From Lentisphaerota bacterium (GTDB lineage: Bacteria > Verrucomicrobiota > Lentisphaeria > Oligosphaerales > JABHEG01), in NCBI GenBank assembly GCA_018676675.1, contig JABHEG010000003.1, forward strand, positions 1 to 64,000: a stretch of DNA of 64,000 bases, in the 5' to 3' direction. The translations under genes were made by a program, and so were the position numbers. Under the pieces are notes generated by a model, which was given only the letters and a program-made list of their open reading frames with translations, had not been told where the DNA came from and did no database searches. Shown piece after piece: positions 19,732 through 29,394 of the stretch (positions within the stretch are counted from its first letter, which is position 1; each line of letters begins with the position of its first letter).

Positions 19732-21435
19732 TCAGCGCTCTCGGTGGTTGAAGATGCAGTGTACACGGACCGAGGTAAGAACAAGCAGGCAGACCATGGT
19801 CGCGCTCAGGAAAACCAAGTGGTTTTGCCAGAGTCGGTTTCCGAAAAGCTGCGGGAGGTCGGCGAACCAGGTGTCTGCGGTTACCTGGAGGGCGGCGGCC
19901 AGTGGGTTGAAGCAGAGCACGAAGGCAACCATCTCTCGTGACATGCGTGAGCCGAGGAGGAGAACACTGAGGGTCCCGATGCATATCAGGGCGGAGAAGG
20001 CGTAGCTGATCGCGGTCGCTGCCCCGGTGGATGGGGCGATCGTGGAGGCAGCCAGGCCGGCTACGACGAACACCGCTGCGGTCAGTACGAGGATGAGGAA
20101 CCAGGCGGCGACCCGCCAGGTTGATGCTCCCGTCTCGAAGTAACGCAGCGCGAGCAGCACGGGAAGACTGCTCAGGAGAAAGATGAACACGTAGAGGAAG
20201 CCGGCTTTGACCTTGCCGAAGATCACCGTGCGCACGGGAACGCCGGTCATGCGCAGCAACGTCAGTGTCCCACTGGTCCGTTCGTCCGTGATGCTTCCGG
20301 CGCAGACAGCTGGGGCAAAGAAGGCAACTACACCGACCTGGAAGATGATCGCCACAAGCCGCACCGTGTCCGGGGCAAGGGTGGATGCGAACTGAATGCA
20401 GATCAAGGTGAGAAGCCCCATGCTCAGGATTACGCATGTGGACAGGCTGCGCATGATGAATTTGGGCTTGCCGAAGATCCGGCTCCGGATTTCGGCCACG
20501 AATATGGCATTTCGCCATCCTGCGATGGGTTTCTTGCGTTTGAGTGGGTCGATCAGGTAGAACGGGAACACCAGCTTCCGTTTGATCAGTGTTCGTCGGT
20601 CGGTCAGTTGCTCCTGGCTCTTGCCCTTGCGCTTGGCGGGGGGGCGCAGCACGAAGGTGCAGAAGATCAGCAGGAAAAACAGGGAGAGGAGGCCCATGCC
20701 CGTCAGGTAGAACCTGAAGACCATTTCGGCTGAAAGCCCCCCCGAGAACCCGGTCATTGCCAGCTCGTAACGCTCAGGATGGTTCAGCGCGAAGAGCGCT
20801 TCGAAAGGACTGAGACTCCGGACCATGCTCCACAGGTGCTGGCCGCCAAGTAGGTTGGCGAGCAGGACCGACGGCAGCCACGTGGCGCCCGCCAGGCCCA
20901 GGATTCCCAGATAGGTCCACACCAGGGCGGTGAAACTGCGATGGCACAGGGAGCTGATGGCCAGCCCCATCAGGCCGTAGGTCAGAGTTGCCATCAGGAT
21001 GACACTGTAGGCCTTCAGGAGGAGCTGCACGCTGATTCCTCCGCTGAGGGCGCAGACAGCTGTTATGGGGACGGAGATGACCACGACCAGAAAGGTGATC
21101 GCGAGGGACGAGAAGAGCTTCCCGAACATGATTTGCGAGGAGGAGAGCAAGGTCATGAACAGAATGTCGAAAGAGCCGTTTTCCCGCTCCTGCGTGATTG
21201 TCGTCGCCACGAAACCGGGGACCAGCAGCGCGATCAGAGCCAGGTTCAGGTTCAGGAAGATTGAGAAGATCTCGTTGCTGTTGATCTCCGAGAAAATGCC
21301 GCTGCGTGGCCAGAGAATGAGGATTATGGCCGCCAGGGACATGAGTAGCGACAAGGTCAGCGCGAGTGTCTTTCGGCACCGTGTGTTGGCCCTGAACTCA
21401 CGGACGAAGATGGGGTTGTCGAGGAGGCGCAGCAT
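19732..21435 (-). CDS. ABC-2 permease with two fused halves
   Basis: A 567-residue membrane protein built from two ABC-2-type permease units in tandem. Each unit has the cytoplasmic TITQERENGSFDILF or SITDERTSGTLTLLR segment that follows the second helix in this family. Each has about six transmembrane helices (unit 1 about residues 20-265, unit 2 about 325-560). A basic linker of about 60 residues joins them. A single chain could therefore supply the whole membrane channel for the ATPase encoded just upstream (2 bp gap). The ATG at 21435 has GAGGA about 10 bases before it. GldF- and NosY-like systems resemble single units; the tandem form is less common. The cargo is unknown. Confidence 0.85.
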   Translation of the reverse strand: MLRLLDNPIFVREFRANTRCRKTLALTLSLLMSLAAIILILWPRSGIFSEINSNEIFSIFLNLNLALIALLVPGFVATTITQERENGSFDILFMTLLSSSQIMFGKLFSSLAITFLVVVISVPITAVCALSGGISVQLLLKAYSVILMATLTYGLMGLAISSLCHRSFTALVWTYLGILGLAGATWLPSVLLANLLGGQHLWSMVRSLSPFEALFALNHPERYELAMTGFSGGLSAEMVFRFYLTGMGLLSLFFLLIFCTFVLRPPAKRKGKSQEQLTDRRTLIKRKLVFPFYLIDPLKRKKPIAGWRNAIFVAEIRSRIFGKPKFIMRSLSTCVILSMGLLTLICIQFASTLAPDTVRLVAIIFQVGVVAFFAPAVCAGSITDERTSGTLTLLRMTGVPVRTVIFGKVKAGFLYVFIFLLSSLPVLLALRYFETGASTWRVAAWFLILVLTAAVFVVAGLAASTIAPSTGAATAISYAFSALICIGTLSVLLLGSRMSREMVAFVLCFNPLAAALQVTADTWFADLPQLFGNRLWQNHLVFLSATMVCLLVLTSVRVHCIFNHRER

Positions 21436-21437
21436 GC

Positions 21438-22376
21438 TCAGGCATCCTCGCTCTTGACTTCGTTGGTGACCGAGAGGAACACCTGTTCCAGATCGGCTTC
21501 CTCTTCACGCAAGGACGTTACCCGGACTTCCTGCTTGACCAGCGACTCGGTCAGATCGGCCAGTTCGCCGCGGGTTCCCGAGAAGACCACGCGGACTTCG
21601 TTACCCGAGGCAATGGCTTCGTCCACATTCGGGAACTGCACGCAGCAGCGCACGGCCTTCGTGATTTCCGAGTCGACACCAACGACCAGGATCAGGCGTT
21701 CCTGCAGGGAGTCGGTGATCTCGGCAACGGTTCCGTGTGCCACCAGTTGGCCTTTCTTGAGAATGCCGACCAGATCGCACACCGATGCCAACTCAGGGAG
21801 GATGTGGGAGGACAGGAGGATGGTTTTGCCGACGTCGCGAAGTCGCTGGATTGTCTGGCGCATCTCGATACGAGCGTTGGGGTCCAGGCCTCCGGCCGGT
21901 TCATCGAGGATGAGTACTTCGGGGCCGTGCAGGAGCGTTCGGGCCAGGCCGATGCGCTGCCGCATGCCGCGGGAAAGTGAGGTGACTTGGTAATCAAGCA
22001 TGTAGGTGGCGTCGGTCAGCTTCAGAGCGCTCTGGACTCTCTTCTCACGTTCCTTGACCGGGATACGGTAGGCTGCGCAGAAGAAATCCAGGTATTCCCA
22101 GACGCTCATTTGCTCATAGACGCCGAAGATGTCGGGCATGTAGCCGATGAGTCGCTTGATGCGATGGCTGTTGTGCGGTGTGACTTCCACATCGTCGATG
22201 AAGGCTCTCCCATGGGTGGGACGGATCAGACCACAGAGCAGTTTGATGGTTGTGGTCTTCCCTGATCCATTGGGGCCGACGTAGCCGAATATCGTGCCCT
22301 TGGGTACCTTCAGGTCGAGGTCGAGGATTCCCCGTCCCGCCCCGTAGTCTCTGGTCAGTTTTTCAGTTCTGATCAT
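21438..22376 (-). CDS. ABC transporter ATP-binding protein
   Basis: A 312-residue ATPase of the CcmA/NatA/GldA type. Walker A is GPNGSGKTT (34-42), the signature is LSRGMRQ (about 135), Walker B is LILDEPAGGLDP (about 155) and the switch His is in LLSSHILPE. The C-terminal 90 residues form a small beta-rich tail as in other drug/polysaccharide-type exporters. The start codon is preceded by GAGGAGG at nine bases, the best ribosome-binding site of this operon, and it lies inside the end of the upstream gene. The partner permease is encoded immediately downstream. Confidence 0.94.
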   Translation of the reverse strand: MIRTEKLTRDYGAGRGILDLDLKVPKGTIFGYVGPNGSGKTTTIKLLCGLIRPTHGRAFIDDVEVTPHNSHRIKRLIGYMPDIFGVYEQMSVWEYLDFFCAAYRIPVKEREKRVQSALKLTDATYMLDYQVTSLSRGMRQRIGLARTLLHGPEVLILDEPAGGLDPNARIEMRQTIQRLRDVGKTILLSSHILPELASVCDLVGILKKGQLVAHGTVAEITDSLQERLILVVGVDSEITKAVRCCVQFPNVDEAIASGNEVRVVFSGTRGELADLTESLVKQEVRVTSLREEEADLEQVFLSVTNEVKSEDA

Positions 22377-22379
22377 GCG

Positions 22380-24827
22380 TCAAAACCTCCTCGCCGTTGC
22401 GTCAGGAGGAAGCTGTGCTGTCACACTGATGCGCAGCGAGTTCACCTTCCACGCGTTGGTTCGTTCGGTCTCCAGGATATTCGTGATGGTCTGTTTCTGA
22501 CGGGCCTGGAGCACCAGGCGCATACGGCCTGTGATTGGGTCCACTACTTTGCCGGGGGGCAGCGAATGGAAGCGGAAGTTCTGGCCGGTGGCTTCTGATG
22601 GCTTGATCGTGATGTTCCAGGGGGGAGGCAAGGCGCCCGTGATGGGAGTGTCATTGGGGAGAAGAGCGAGAGCAAATGTGATGTTCGCCCCCGGGTTGAC
22701 AGCATCCAGGGCGATATTTATCACCTGTGGAACGGCGTCGGTCAGGAAGGCCGGGAGGTGCGCTTCAAGGCAGAACAGGTGGCTTGAGTTGCGCAGGACG
22801 TATCGGATCCAACGGCCGTTCTGGCGTATCTGGCGCGAGAGCTGCCCGTCCTGGCCCAGAGAGATCAGTTGCGAAGGGATCACAAATGGTCCCGGACCAA
22901 CGCGGAATGACATTGGCAGGAAGTCAACGACATATCCACGCCGGGAGAACTCTGCCAGCTCGACGGGGAGCTGGTGCCGGGAATCATCCCATGGGGTCAG
23001 CAGGACGAGGGCGGGGGACGGCAACACTCCTGACGAGAAGTACTCCCGGAATTCGGCATTTACCAGGTTAAGGTCCACGCGGTCCTGCTCAAGATTGAGC
23101 CGCGATGGCCCCCGCCTGTTCAGAGCGATGCGGCCGTACCCACCGGGCAGCAGAGCGAACGCTTCGGTACTTCCCGTAGCAGCCCAGACGGGTGCTGTCC
23201 AGCTTTGGGTCTCCGGTTCAGCTGCGGTCAGGGCTACCTCAATTGGCTGAGTTACCGGGACTGGGGAGGCATTGTAGCAGGTGGCGAATGTTCGGGGCTT
23301 GAGGGCTTGGATGCTGATACGCGGCGTGCTGGGGAGGGAGTCGACCCGGTGCACTCTCAGTTTGGGCTCGACGGCGCGCCGGCGGTATTTGCCATAGGTT
23401 GAGGGGCTGGGCAGAACGCGGAAGGCGCTCTCAGGGTGCGTGGCTGTGATGGTTGGTCTACAGTCACTCTTGCTCAGCAGACTGATTGCAGCGCAGCCGC
23501 TTCGCTGTTCGTCGGTGGAGGTGCGCAGGTTGACGATCGTTGCACTCCGCGCGGGGCGGTCCGCGTTTCGCTGGAACGCATAGACGAAGACACCCGCAGT
23601 CGTTGCCGTTCCCAGAGCAGCCGAGACGAGCCAGGCGGCGGCATGGCGGTTTGACCGGAAGCCAACCGCGAGCGCTGCCACAAGGGCTGCCAGGTAGCCG
23701 AAGAGGATCCACTTTATCACGCCGACTCTGGGGATCTTGAAGCCGGTCAGCAGGCTGAGAATCTTCGGTACGGCGAGTCCGTTTCGGGGATGGGTCAAGG
23801 AGAACGCCGGGCGAGTCCAGGCAAGGACGTGGTTCCAGACAGCGTATGCGCACCGACTCGTCCACATGAGCTCCGTGCACGGGTTCATGGCGACGATCCC
23901 GACGCGTCCCAAGCCGAAGCGGCGCCAGCAGGTAATCGGGAACTCGCCGCTCTGCAATGGTGTTACGGAACCAGCGCGGGGAACGCTTTCCAGAAAGGGG
24001 AGGCCTTCATCGTCTGCAAGCACAGGGCGTGGGCCGTCGAGCTTTTCCGTAGCACTCGTGATCAGCCCGTTCTGGTGTTTGCCCCAGGCGTCCAGCGCAG
24101 GGCAATCCTCCACCTGCCGAACCTGGAGCGGCGTCACCGGGAGGAGGTCTCGTAAGGGCGTCTGCGCTGCGGCGAGGATTCCGTCGGGATGAACGAAGAC
24201 GAGGTTGCCGCCCCGGGCCACGTAGTTCCGCAGTGCTTCGAACTGAAGGCTGCTCATCTCGGTGAACCTGGGGAAGCCGATCACAACGGCTTGAGCTGTA
24301 TCGTAAGCGATCCAGTGGCATGGGGCTTCACGAGCCTGAAGGCTGGTGTGGGCAGCCTGTTTGATCAAGGCTCGGGTTTTACTCAGGCTTGATACACCAA
24401 CGAACTCAACCGTGTCGTTCAGGACGAACAGGCGGGCCTTCCTGGTGTTTGTGTCGACTCGCACCAGCGCCGTGTCACGGTGGACCACACGACCGCCCTG
24501 CGAAAGGCTGACGCGGTATTCCTCCGCTCGGGAACCAATGACCAGCTCTCTGCCGCGCAGGAACGCTTTCGGGCCGAGATGCACGGTCTTCTCGAAGACA
24601 GCCGTTCCGCCCATGTCCGCCTCCAACGTGAGACGGCATTCGGCAGGGGAGTTGTCGGGGTTCCGTATCCGGTAATGGAACGTGGCCCACCCATCTGCGA
24701 ACACCCGTGGTGAGCGCCCGAAGCGAACGATGGCAGCCTCGATCTCCGGTTTGGCCCAACTCAGGGATGAGGGTAGTGCAGCGAGGGCAGCACCGAGAAG
24801 CCAGGTGGTGGTCAGGAAACGAGCCAT
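22380..24827 (-). CDS. Large membrane-anchored accessory protein of the ABC operon
   Basis: An 815-residue protein that I cannot assign to a named family. A signal peptide or anchor lies at residues 1-25 (ending SLSWA). An Ig-like beta domain follows (30-130), then an alpha/beta domain with a glutamine-amidotransferase/DUF4350-like look (about 130-340). Here LFVLND and QAVVIGFPRF mark strands and RNYVARGGNLVFVHPDG is typical of such domains. Two transmembrane segments lie at about 370-430 (WILFGYLAALVAALAVGF), and the C-terminal half is mostly beta. The layout resembles GldG-like or other auxiliary proteins paired with ABC-2 exporters. The ATG at 24827 has AGGA six bases before it. It is 3 bp from the ATPase gene, so translational coupling is likely. 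Confidence 0.65.
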   Translation of the reverse strand: MARFLTTTWLLGAALAALPSSLSWAKPEIEAAIVRFGRSPRVFADGWATFHYRIRNPDNSPAECRLTLEADMGGTAVFEKTVHLGPKAFLRGRELVIGSRAEEYRVSLSQGGRVVHRDTALVRVDTNTRKARLFVLNDTVEFVGVSSLSKTRALIKQAAHTSLQAREAPCHWIAYDTAQAVVIGFPRFTEMSSLQFEALRNYVARGGNLVFVHPDGILAAAQTPLRDLLPVTPLQVRQVEDCPALDAWGKHQNGLITSATEKLDGPRPVLADDEGLPFLESVPRAGSVTPLQSGEFPITCWRRFGLGRVGIVAMNPCTELMWTSRCAYAVWNHVLAWTRPAFSLTHPRNGLAVPKILSLLTGFKIPRVGVIKWILFGYLAALVAALAVGFRSNRHAAAWLVSAALGTATTAGVFVYAFQRNADRPARSATIVNLRTSTDEQRSGCAAISLLSKSDCRPTITATHPESAFRVLPSPSTYGKYRRRAVEPKLRVHRVDSLPSTPRISIQALKPRTFATCYNASPVPVTQPIEVALTAAEPETQSWTAPVWAATGSTEAFALLPGGYGRIALNRRGPSRLNLEQDRVDLNLVNAEFREYFSSGVLPSPALVLLTPWDDSRHQLPVELAEFSRRGYVVDFLPMSFRVGPGPFVIPSQLISLGQDGQLSRQIRQNGRWIRYVLRNSSHLFCLEAHLPAFLTDAVPQVINIALDAVNPGANITFALALLPNDTPITGALPPPWNITIKPSEATGQNFRFHSLPPGKVVDPITGRMRLVLQARQKQTITNILETERTNAWKVNSLRISVTAQLPPDATARRF

Positions 24828-24877
24828 TGGCGTCCTATCGTTGCGGGCCGTCTGGGGCGCGGCCTTCCGTCGCACGG

Positions 24878-26533
24878 TCAGCTCTGCTCCAGCGTCAGTG
24901 TAACGGTCGGGGGATCACAGACTTCTGCAGGGCCGAAGTACTGGATTGGGCCGGGGTACACGAACTCATTTCCACGGGCCCAGGCTGCCCGGTTCTCGGC
25001 GAACTCAGCAAAGGGCTTCCCGTCCAGTTCGACCAACGCTTTGCGGATCACCGGGCGATCCTCACCATGGCGTCGCTCCATGTTCATCATCACAGTCAGC
25101 GGAATGCCTCCTGCTGTCCACTCTGAACTCGGGGCCGATAGGTTACGGACGGAGGCCATGTAGCCGGTTTTTCCCGCGGCGAGCAGGGCGGCTGCAGTGT
25201 AACCGAGTCCGTAGCAGTAGTCGGCGTCGAAGTTCGACGGTGCTGCGCAGCGCCCTTCATAGCCGAAGAAGTGTGTTTGGGTGCTGAATTTGCCCATGTA
25301 GGCGCCGCTGCGCTGCCATTCCCGCAGAAGATCCCCGACCATGTCCACGAGCAGCTTTTCGGTTTCTATGCGGGACACTTGGACGTTGCCGTGGGGATCG
25401 CGGTCCATCATGAGCTGCATCTGAATCGCGCCCGGTAGGGAGCTGAAGGCTTGGCAGGACGGAGCTGAGAGCCGGCCGTTGACGAACTGAAGCTTGTCGT
25501 CGTCGGTGGGCAGGTCCTTGAATGCATCCGCCTCCTTGGCGAGCAGATCGTTGAGTTCGCCGATGAGTGTTTTCATCTCGGGGATGAACTCGATGAGGCC
25601 CTCCGGCACGAGAACGACACCGAAGTTGAATCCCGATTCCGCTCGATTCCGGACGATGTCGGCGAGAAACTCGACAATTTCTTTCAGAGTCTGCGCCTTT
25701 TCGGCCACTTCCTCTGAGATAACCGCCGCGTTGGGGTGCGTTTGCAGGGTGCATTCGAGGGCGATATGCGAGGCGGAACGCCCCATGAGCTTGACAAAGT
25801 GCCAGTACTTTCGGGCGGAGTTCGCATCACGTTGGATGTTGCCGATCAGTTCACTGTAGACTTTGGTGGCCGTGTCGAAACCGAACGACACCTCGATCTG
25901 CTCATTCTTCAGATCGCCATCGATCGTCTTGGGGCAACCCACTACCTGGATTCCAGTGCTCTGCTGTGCCATGTACTCCGCCAGCATGCAGGCATTGGTG
26001 TTGGAGTCATCTCCGCCGATGACCACCAAGGCGGTAATGCCGTGCTTCTTGCAGTTATCGACCACCTGGGCGAACTGTGCCTCGGTCTCCAGTTTCGTGC
26101 GTCCTGAACCGATGATGTCGAAGCCGCCTGTATTGCGGTACGCGTCGATGATGTCGGCTGTGAGCATGATGTAGTTGTCGTCCATGAGGCCACTGGGGCC
26201 TCCCAGGAAGCCGAACAGTTCACTGTCGGCATTGAGGGCGGTGATTCCGTCAAAAAGTCCGGCGATGACATTGTGTCCTCCGGGGGCCTGGCCACCCGAC
26301 AGGATGACTCCGGCTTTCAAGGGAGCATGGGGAGCTTCCTGGCCGTTGGCGAAGGTGACAATGGGGAGGCCGTACGTGTGTGGGAAGATGTCTGCGATGG
26401 CCTGCGGATCCGCCACCGATTCGGTCTTGTCACTCCCCTCATAGGTGACGAAAGGGCCACACTCTTTGAGGACAGGGGGGAGCTTTGGCTGGTAAGCAGC
26501 TCGGGCGGCTTGCAGGGCAGATATCTCGGACAT
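24878..26533 (-). CDS. pfp: Pyrophosphate--fructose-6-phosphate 1-phosphotransferase
   Basis: This 551-residue cytoplasmic enzyme interconverts fructose-6-phosphate and fructose-1,6-bisphosphate with PPi in place of ATP. The phosphate-donor loop reads GGDDSN (173-178); the second Asp where ATP enzymes have Gly marks PPi use. PKTIDGD (201-207) carries the catalytic Asp, and [11 protein letters not shown] (80-90) the first loop. The length fits the long, plant-like/spirochaete-type PFP group. GAGGAGG eight bases before the ATG is a strong ribosome site. It is the first gene of a minus-strand run of five, 50 bp before the membrane protein gene. The link between glycolysis and an ABC exporter is unexplained. 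Confidence 0.94.
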   Translation of the reverse strand: MSEISALQAARAAYQPKLPPVLKECGPFVTYEGSDKTESVADPQAIADIFPHTYGLPIVTFANGQEAPHAPLKAGVILSGGQAPGGHNVIAGLFDGITALNADSELFGFLGGPSGLMDDNYIMLTADIIDAYRNTGGFDIIGSGRTKLETEAQFAQVVDNCKKHGITALVVIGGDDSNTNACMLAEYMAQQSTGIQVVGCPKTIDGDLKNEQIEVSFGFDTATKVYSELIGNIQRDANSARKYWHFVKLMGRSASHIALECTLQTHPNAAVISEEVAEKAQTLKEIVEFLADIVRNRAESGFNFGVVLVPEGLIEFIPEMKTLIGELNDLLAKEADAFKDLPTDDDKLQFVNGRLSAPSCQAFSSLPGAIQMQLMMDRDPHGNVQVSRIETEKLLVDMVGDLLREWQRSGAYMGKFSTQTHFFGYEGRCAAPSNFDADYCYGLGYTAAALLAAGKTGYMASVRNLSAPSSEWTAGGIPLTVMMNMERRHGEDRPVIRKALVELDGKPFAEFAENRAAWARGNEFVYPGPIQYFGPAEVCDPPTVTLTLEQS

Positions 26534-26977
26534 GGGTGAGGCCTCCTCAATTCTCCGGCCGGCCCCAAGCGACTGGGTGGTACCGACCCACCGTTCTACT
26601 CAGCGCCTTTGAAGGGGAGGGACCGCGATAGGGCACCCACATCAGCGGCGCATGTTCCATAGGCAAACAAGCGAATCAGTCTAATGCGAGACGTCGAAAA
26701 ATCAAGGGCGCGCGTGGCCTTGGAAACGATGTCTCCGGGCCGGACAGACGGGCGCGGTCGGGGGCGCTGGTACGCTGCCCCGACTGGACCCACGCAAGGT
26801 CTAGCGCGGACAGCGTACGAGCCCGAAACTCGCCTTTGTGTTTCCGGTCTCCGGGCGCGGCTGCCCGAAGGGGGCCGGCCGGACGAGTCGACAGACCGCC
26901 TGCGCACCTCTATCGTGAGGTTGGTCCCTGTTACATAGTTCCGGCCGCAAGGGCCATCATGTTTCCTGGAGAACGGG
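26534..26977. other. 444-bp divergent intergenic region with structured sequence
   Basis: This lies between the divergent pfp and phosphodiesterase genes and must carry both promoters. The part at 26750-26870 is rich in inverted repeats (see the separate entry; another 5-bp stem pairs 26852-26856 with 26863-26867). A frame on the minus strand crosses it but looks antisense. No tRNA or known riboswitch core was recognised. Confidence 0.5.
26757..26818. promoter_or_regulatory. Competing stem-loops, possible leader RNA
   Basis: Stem A pairs GTCGGGG (26757-26763) with CCCCGAC (26778-26784), with GCG/CGC inside it. Stem B pairs GTACGCTG (26770-26777) with CAGCGTAC (26811-26818). B uses the loop and inner strand of A, so the two exclude each other in part, as in attenuators. 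The structure lies about 160 nt before the phosphodiesterase start on the plus strand and 224 nt before pfp on the minus strand. The function is inferred. Confidence 0.35.
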
Positions 26978-28186
26978 ATGTCCAACGAGTGTTTCGACAT
27001 TGATCGAGTTCGTGAGTGGTTCGGTTCGGGAGAGCTGATGTCTTCCCAGGGCGCCGTCCCTTCGTTTGTCGACCTGGTCCGGGCGTTAGGGGTCGTTGGG
27101 GGCGTGCCCAGGTGTGAAGTGGGAGTTGGGACGAAGGAGGTGTTGCGCCACATTGGCAGCCCGAAGAGGTGTCTGTTCGTGTTGGTCGACGGGATGGGGC
27201 TGGATGCCGTGACGGCGTTGCCTGCTTCGTCCTTTCTCCGCCGCCATCTCTCGGGTGAGTTGCGGGCTGTTTCACTGTCTACAACGGCATGTGCTCTGAC
27301 GACGCTCGCCACTGGTGAGTGGCCTGGTGTGCATGGGGTCCCCGGATGGTGGGCCTACGTGGACGAGTCAGACCTTAACGTTGTGCCTCTCCCTTTCATC
27401 GAGCGAGGGAGCGGGAGGCCACTTGGCACACTGGGCATTGGCCCGAACACATTGTTCCCTGTTCCGAGCATGTGGAACAGGATGGTTGCCGGCGTGACCT
27501 GCTTCCTGCCCCAGGAGATTGTCGGAAGTGTCTACACGACCTATCTGTGTGGTTCTGCGGCTCGCATTGGCTATGAGACCATGGATGACGCAGTAGCCCT
27601 CGCCTCCGAAACCGCAGCTTCGCCCGATGCCCCGCCATTGACGCACCTCTATCTTCCGCAGCTGGATACGCTGGCGCACGAACTTGGCCCCGATGCCCCG
27701 GAGGTACGCCGGTTGCTCATGCGCCTTGACGGAATGCTCGGGCGTCTGGCACGTGAAATCTCGGCTCACACGAGGATCGTGGTCAGCGCGGACCATGGGA
27801 TGGCGGCTGTTTTGCCGGAGCGTCACCTGATCCTCGACCAGGATAATCCACTGGGCGATTTCCTGCGTTGTCCCCCGAGCGGGGAGGCCACTGTCCCGAT
27901 CTTTCATGTGAAGGAGGGGATGGAGGAGGCATTTGCAGCCGCCTTCAGGGCGCAACACGGGGAGGGGTTTGCATTGCTGTCCCGGGATGATGTTGTTGAG
28001 CTTGGACTTCTGGGGCCGGATCCGCTGTCCCCCACGGCCAGACGACGTTTCGGGACGTACATGGCCCTTGGTCCCCAACCGACCAAGTTCCTCATTCGCC
28101 CCTTCATTGGGCAGCATCCCGATTACGTCGGTGTCCATGGCGGCTTCACCCCCCGTGAGATGCAGATTCCGTTGGTAGTGGCGTAG
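26978..28186 (+). CDS. Alkaline phosphatase-superfamily phosphodiesterase/nucleotide pyrophosphatase
   Basis: A 402-residue protein of the type I phosphodiesterase/nucleotide pyrophosphatase family (PF01663). VLVDGMGLD near residue 70 holds the first metal Asp. The STTACALTTLATG segment carries the nucleophile Thr or Ser, as in AP-superfamily enzymes. GVHGVPGWW, LPQLDTLAHELG and SADHGMAAV (about 268) supply the remaining metal ligands. There is no signal peptide, so it is probably cytoplasmic, unlike the NPP exoenzymes. The ATG has GGAG seven bases before it. The URO-D-like gene follows after 31 bp on the same strand. The substrate is unknown; nucleotides, phosphonates or sugar-phosphate diesters are possible. 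Confidence 0.85.
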   Translation: MSNECFDIDRVREWFGSGELMSSQGAVPSFVDLVRALGVVGGVPRCEVGVGTKEVLRHIGSPKRCLFVLVDGMGLDAVTALPASSFLRRHLSGELRAVSLSTTACALTTLATGEWPGVHGVPGWWAYVDESDLNVVPLPFIERGSGRPLGTLGIGPNTLFPVPSMWNRMVAGVTCFLPQEIVGSVYTTYLCGSAARIGYETMDDAVALASETAASPDAPPLTHLYLPQLDTLAHELGPDAPEVRRLLMRLDGMLGRLAREISAHTRIVVSADHGMAAVLPERHLILDQDNPLGDFLRCPPSGEATVPIFHVKEGMEEAFAAAFRAQHGEGFALLSRDDVVELGLLGPDPLSPTARRRFGTYMALGPQPTKFLIRPFIGQHPDYVGVHGGFTPREMQIPLVVA

Positions 28187-28217
28187 TTTCCCCCTCCGAG
28201 CCGCAAGGAGATGTGCT

Positions 28218-29234
28218 GTGACGAGCAAAGAGCGATGTCTTGCCGTGATTTCGGGAGAACCGACTGATCGCGTCCCTGTGTTCCCCCTGCTGATGTTTTT
28301 CGCGCTCCAGCGAGCTGGATTCACCTATCGTGAGTTCGCTTCGAACGGTAGAGCCATGGCCGAGGCACAGCTCAACGTCCGCGAGCGGTTCGGCATCGAT
28401 GCCATCACGGCGTGTTCCGACGCATTCCGGATCGCCGCCGATTTGGGCGGAGACATCGTGTTCCCCGAAGACAACCCGCCGTTTCTGACGACGCCGTTGG
28501 TGACGTCGTCTTCGGACATTGACCGCCTTCCCCGGCCAGACGCGGCGGCGGCCGGTGGGCGCATGGCGGATCGGGCTCTGGGGGTTCGCGATATGGTTGC
28601 CGCTGCGGGTGACGATTGTCTCGTACTGGGCTGGGTCGACATGCCGTTCGCCGAGGCCTGCTCCCTCTGCGGTGTTGCCGAGTTTATGCTCCTTCTCTAC
28701 GACCAGCCGTTGCTGGCTCACCGGCTTCTTGACGCCCTCACCGACATTGTGGTTGACTTTGCTCTGCTTCAGCTTGAAGCGGGTGCCCCGATGATTGGGG
28801 CAGGGGATGCTGCCGCTTCCCTCATTGGCCCTGAGTTGTACCGTGAGTTTGCTCTGCCCTACGAGAGTCGTGCCTGTGCTGCTGTTCATGACGCAGGCGG
28901 GTTGGTCAAACTGCACATCTGCGGCAACACGACGGCTTCGCTTCGTGACATGGCTCGGGCGGGAGCCGATCTCTACAGCGTCGATCACCTGGTCCCGCTC
29001 ACGTCCGCACGGGACGTTTTCGGGGAGGCCGGTCTGTGCTACAAAGGGAATCTGGACCCCGTTGCCGATATGCTGCAGGCGACTCCGGAGCACTGCCTCG
29101 AGCGAGCGTTGGCATGCATTCATCTCGCTGAGGGCACTCCTTATATGGTCAGCCCGGGATGCGAAGTCCCTGGCGAGACACCGGATGCGGTCTTCGAGGC
29201 CCTCTGTGAGGCACCCATACGAGCGTCATCCTGA
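28218..29234 (+). CDS. Uroporphyrinogen decarboxylase-family protein (MtaA-like)
   Basis: A 338-residue TIM-barrel protein of the URO-D superfamily (PF01208). It resembles the corrinoid methyltransferase branch (MtaA/CmuA, cobamide:CoM type) more than heme-pathway HemE. HICGNTT near residue 237 and the GNLDPVADML segment near 280 match that branch. The latter replaces the GNVDP signature, and the HxC motif there binds zinc in methyltransferases. The start is GTG, preceded by AAGGAG at eight bases. It is downstream of the phosphodiesterase gene and likely co-transcribed. Many saccharolytic anaerobes carry expanded sets of such genes of unknown substrate, so a methyl- or ether-group role is only a suggestion. 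Confidence 0.83.
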   Translation: MTSKERCLAVISGEPTDRVPVFPLLMFFALQRAGFTYREFASNGRAMAEAQLNVRERFGIDAITACSDAFRIAADLGGDIVFPEDNPPFLTTPLVTSSSDIDRLPRPDAAAAGGRMADRALGVRDMVAAAGDDCLVLGWVDMPFAEACSLCGVAEFMLLLYDQPLLAHRLLDALTDIVVDFALLQLEAGAPMIGAGDAAASLIGPELYREFALPYESRACAAVHDAGGLVKLHICGNTTASLRDMARAGADLYSVDHLVPLTSARDVFGEAGLCYKGNLDPVADMLQATPEHCLERALACIHLAEGTPYMVSPGCEVPGETPDAVFEALCEAPIRASS

Positions 29235-29277
29235 ACGTAGACATTCCGCCTTTCTTCGTTGACCGACGGCCCCGATT

Positions 29278-29295
29278 CCGCGGGGTTGCCCGCGG
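29278..29295 (+). terminator. GC-rich stem-loop after the URO-D-like gene
   Basis: CCGCGGG (29278-29284) pairs with CCCGCGG (29289-29295) across a 4-nt loop, 43 bp after the stop codon. There is no T-run, so it is a candidate only. Confidence 0.42.
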
Positions 29296-29394
29296 TTGAC
29301 GCCTTGCGGTGGGGACGGCACCGGGTTAGACTTCTTTTGGGTTACGGAGGACCGCGCTCTTCAGGGGACGCACAGGCAAAAGGAGACGCTTGAT

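Noticed and set aside
26596..27312. 238-codon minus-strand frame across the pfp/phosphodiesterase spacer
   Set aside because: It runs antisense into the phosphodiesterase gene and is Arg/Ser/Pro-rich noise.
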